DNA of 64,000 nt from Rhodobacterales bacterium LSUCC0031. Lineage in GTDB: Bacteria; Pseudomonadota; Alphaproteobacteria; Rhodobacterales; Rhodobacteraceae. Every line of letters starts with the position of its first letter. Within the stretch, counting starts at the first letter, position 1. This document shows, piece after piece, positions 61,868 to 64,000 of the stretch. A model generated the notes under the pieces. That model saw nothing but the letters and a program-made list of their open reading frames with translations, did no database searches and was not told the DNA's origin. The stretch is from the NCBI GenBank assembly GCA_015689735.1, contig WVSP01000004.1, positions 186,001 to 250,000 on the forward strand. Reading direction: 5' to 3'. The position numbers and the translations under genes are program-made.

Positions 61868-63592
61868 ATGGGACAGGCTACTGCACATGGGACAACACCA
61901 GACACCCCAAAGACCGGGGCAGAGGCGCTCTTGATCGCGCTCAAGAACAACGGGGTTGAGTGGCTTTTTGCCAATGCAGGGACGGATTTCCCGCCTGTAA
62001 TTGAAGCTCTCGCTGGTGCGGCCCCCGGCACCATGCCAACCCCTGTCACCGTTCCCCACGAGACGGCAGCCGTGGCGATGGCACATGGTCACTACCTTGT
62101 CTCAGGACATCCGCAGGCCGTCATGGTGCATGTCAATGTGGGCCTTGCCAATGCGGTTATGGGGGTGATCAACGCAGCCTCGGACAATATCCCCATGGTG
62201 GTGATGTCGGGGCGCACACCGCTGACCGAAACCGGCCGGGCGGGCCGACGCATGACGCCCATCCAATATGGCCAGGAAATGTTTGATCAGGCAGCGATGG
62301 TCCGCGAGCCGGTAAAATTCGAATACGAGATGCGCTACCCAGAGCAGGGCGGTGTCATGGTTTCGCGGGCCGTTGCGGCTGCGATGACCGCGCCGCGTGG
62401 CCCGGTCTATCTCAGCTTGCCACGCGAACCTTTGGGTGCCGAGATCACGGCAAGCGCCCCTGCCGATGTGACGCCGCGCCCCGCTGCCAGCCCTGCGGCA
62501 CCCGATCGCCAAGTATTGGCCGAAGCGGCGGCGATTTTGTCACAAGCCGCAAATCCGCTGGTGATCTGCCAGCGTGGCGATACCGAAGGTCGGCTTGCAG
62601 CAGCCTTGTCAGCCCTTGGGACACAACATGGGATCGGAACGGTCGCACCCTTCGTCGTGCGCAACCTTTTGGCTGATGAAGACCCTGCAAACCTTGGCTA
62701 TGCGCCGACCCATATCCGAGAGGCCGATGCCGTGGTGGTGGTAGATAGCCCTGTTCCTTGGATCGAAGCGTTGCATGCACCAGACCCGGTCGTGCCGATC
62801 ATTCACATTGGCCCTGACCCCGCCTTTAGCCGAATGCCCATGCGGTCTTATCGCGGCACGCTCGCCATTACCGGCGATCCGGCCGCCACAATCACCGCGC
62901 TGACACAAGCGATCGCAACCTCACCCGATGTTCTGGCAACACGACAAGCAGCTTTGGCAAGGCGTGCGCGCTTGCGCGCCGCGGCACGTCAAGACCAGAT
63001 CGCGCACGCACACCGAAGCGACCCGATGGGTGCCGAATGGCTCAGTCATTGCTTGTCAGAGGTGATGGATGAGGATGCGGTGATTTTCTCGGAACTTGGC
63101 TTGGTCCCAGCAGCCCTGCGCCTCAAGGGACCAAACCGGCTTTTTTCCAACCCGCATTCGGGCGGACTGGGCTGGGCGTTTCCAGCCGCTTTGGGCGCGC
63201 AATTAGCAAGGCCCGGCAAATTGACCATCGCGGCAATGGGCGATGGTTCTTATATCTTCGCGAACCCTGTTGCCTGCCACCAGATCGCCGAAGCGCTTCG
63301 CCTGCCGGTTCTGATCATCATCAAGAACAACGCGATGTGGAACGCGGTGCGCCGCTCAGTCGCCCTCGCCTATCCCGATGGGGCGGCCATGCGCGCCAAT
63401 GAGATGCCGCTGACGGCGCTTCACCCGGTGCCGGATTTTTCAGCGATCGCACGCGCGAGCCGCGCCCATAGCGCCCTTGTCGCGACCGCCGACGCCTTGC
63501 CCGAGGCGCTTACCCAAGCCGTGCGCATCATCCGCGAGGAAGGGCGGTCTGCGCTTCTTGATGTACGCGTGGCAGTCTCTGACACACATTGA
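61868..63592 (+). CDS. Thiamine diphosphate-dependent enzyme (acetolactate synthase-like)
   Basis: A 574-residue three-domain ThDP enzyme. ATG 61868 is chosen for its GAGGGG site; upstream ATGs lie in the promoter region. The N-terminal Pyr domain has EWLFANAGTDFPPVIEAL near 28-45 and the cofactor Glu in VPHETAAVAMAHGHYLVSGH. The C-terminal PP domain has AMGDGSYIFANPVACHQIAE near 460, then IIKNNAMWNAVRRS, the G-D-G-S-x26-N-N motif that binds Mg-diphosphate. It resembles large acetolactate-synthase relatives with no small subunit nearby, so a decarboxylase or lyase acting on an imported 2-oxo acid is more likely. Divergent from the TRAP operon. Confidence 0.85.
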   Translation: MGQATAHGTTPDTPKTGAEALLIALKNNGVEWLFANAGTDFPPVIEALAGAAPGTMPTPVTVPHETAAVAMAHGHYLVSGHPQAVMVHVNVGLANAVMGVINAASDNIPMVVMSGRTPLTETGRAGRRMTPIQYGQEMFDQAAMVREPVKFEYEMRYPEQGGVMVSRAVAAAMTAPRGPVYLSLPREPLGAEITASAPADVTPRPAASPAAPDRQVLAEAAAILSQAANPLVICQRGDTEGRLAAALSALGTQHGIGTVAPFVVRNLLADEDPANLGYAPTHIREADAVVVVDSPVPWIEALHAPDPVVPIIHIGPDPAFSRMPMRSYRGTLAITGDPAATITALTQAIATSPDVLATRQAALARRARLRAAARQDQIAHAHRSDPMGAEWLSHCLSEVMDEDAVIFSELGLVPAALRLKGPNRLFSNPHSGGLGWAFPAALGAQLARPGKLTIAAMGDGSYIFANPVACHQIAEALRLPVLIIIKNNAMWNAVRRSVALAYPDGAAMRANEMPLTALHPVPDFSAIARASRAHSALVATADALPEALTQAVRIIREEGRSALLDVRVAVSDTH

Positions 63593-63660
63593 ACCGCCTG
63601 GAGTGAAACGCAGCCACCCAATCTCAGCCGTGATCAAACTTACCCAAAGGTGAGGAGGCT

Positions 63661-63723
63661 ATGGGTGTTGACACCAGGCATGCTGTCGAGTGCATCGTTG
63701 GGTCGATTGCCGCGACAGATTAG
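63661..63723 (+). CDS. 20-codon ORF with a strong ribosome site, upstream of the binding-protein gene
   Basis: ATG 63661 to TAG 63723 encodes MGVDTRHAVECIVGSIAATD. AGGTGAGGAGG lies directly before it. I do not recognise the peptide. It may be a leader peptide, the decayed N-terminus of a lost gene, or chance. It lies in the 187-bp gap between the ThDP-enzyme gene and the solute-binding protein gene, which shows nothing else. Confidence 0.3.
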   Translation: MGVDTRHAVECIVGSIAATD

Positions 63724-63779
63724 ATCACAAAACACTCTGTGTGATCGGCGATCGGCCAGCACATCAAGGAGACTTCTGC

Positions 63780-64000
63780 GTGACCACTTTCGAAGCAGAC
63801 CCAAGCGTTCGGGCCGAACTTGCACCGAACGGCATTCTTCGCGCAGGCATCAACACCGGGAACTTCCTTTTGGTGACGGATCGTGCGGAAAATGGCGATC
63901 CTGTGGGCGTATCGCCCGATGTTGCCGCTGAAATCGCGCGCCGCCTTGGTGTTGCGCTCAAAATGATCCCATATGCTGACCCCGGAAGTCTGGCCGACGC
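63780..64000 (+). CDS. Family 3 extracellular solute-binding protein, C-terminus cut by window edge
   Basis: The frame is open from GTG 63780 (AAGGAG 8 bases upstream) to the right edge, about 73 codons. The sequence LAPNGILRAGINTGNFLLVT, then PVGVSPDVAAEIARRLGVAL, is the start of the SBP_bac_3 fold that binds amino acids and similar polar ligands. Unusually there is no signal peptide: the fold begins about 15 residues after the start codon with polar residues (TTFEADPSVRAE). It may therefore be cytoplasmic or have a mis-assigned role. It is in the same direction as the ThDP-enzyme gene. Confidence 0.75.
   Translation, partial: MTTFEADPSVRAELAPNGILRAGINTGNFLLVTDRAENGDPVGVSPDVAAEIARRLGVALKMIPYADPGSLAD

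Overview
The window reads as the chromosome of an alphaproteobacterium of the order Rhodobacterales (Rhodobacteraceae). It is GC-rich, apart from one island at about 20.46-22.2 kb, and densely packed with overlapping genes. It carries the divergent regB / senC-regA redox-control cluster followed closely by ahcY, alphaproteobacterial addB-addA, an AmgK-MurU pair, a mitofilin-like/HemY pair and the epmA/efp pair. I cannot fix the genus. No rRNA, CRISPR array, transposase, integrase or phage gene was seen. One tRNA gene (Thr, anticodon CGT) is present.

Layout. 1-5.1 kb (minus strand): a dTDP-L-rhamnose operon rmlC-rmlB-sulfotransferase-rmlD-rmlA followed by a glycosyltransferase cut by the left edge, which suggests a rhamnose-containing and perhaps sulfated surface glycan. 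5.2-10.5 kb: haem genes hemC and hemE (divergent) and hemF, with an FAD oxidoreductase and a small outer-membrane barrel. 10.7-16.1 kb: peptidoglycan enzymes (DD-carboxypeptidase with SPOR domain, soluble lytic transglycosylase), dapA, trmO, smpB. 16.3-19.6 kb: sulfurtransferase, GNAT protein, aromatic aminotransferase and the queuosine-precursor transporter yhhQ behind a preQ1-I riboswitch. 19.6-20.3 kb: a structured leader with an 18-codon ORF, then arfB. 20.5-22.2 kb: a GC-poor two-gene cassette of unknown function. 22.2-34.1 kb: NAD salvage (pncB, pncA), EF-P and its lysyl-ligase, an RNA methyltransferase, a YeeE/YedE transporter, trhO, amtB-glnK, a class A penicillin-binding protein and two small proteins. 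34.1-43.1 kb (minus): a tight operon tsaE-amgK-murU-addB-addA-trxA. 43.1-50.9 kb: a PAS-only protein, regB, senC, regA, a lipoprotein, GNAT, HD phosphohydrolase, ahcY. 51-58.4 kb: DUF2853, DUF1761, EVE, gpsA, tsaD, hemD, mitofilin-like and HemY-like genes. 58.5 kb: tRNA-Thr. 58.8-64 kb: a TAXI-type TRAP transporter divergent from a thiamine-diphosphate enzyme, then a family 3 solute-binding protein cut by the right edge.

How it fits together. Most of the window is housekeeping. Translation quality and rescue recur (smpB, trmO, arfB, epmA/efp, trhO, tsaD/tsaE, yhhQ), as do tetrapyrrole synthesis (hemC, hemD, hemE, hemF, HemY-like) under a genome that has the RegB/RegA redox system, and wall synthesis and recycling (dapA, two PBPs, lytic transglycosylase, AmgK/MurU).

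The least explained parts are the leader upstream of arfB, which contains a near-perfect anti-16S Shine-Dalgarno, its own internal anti-Shine-Dalgarno and an intrinsic terminator; the GC-poor cassette pairing a PUA/EVE-like protein with a single-pass membrane protein; and several families of palindromic or dispersed repeats, one of which lies inside the reading frame of an RNA methyltransferase.
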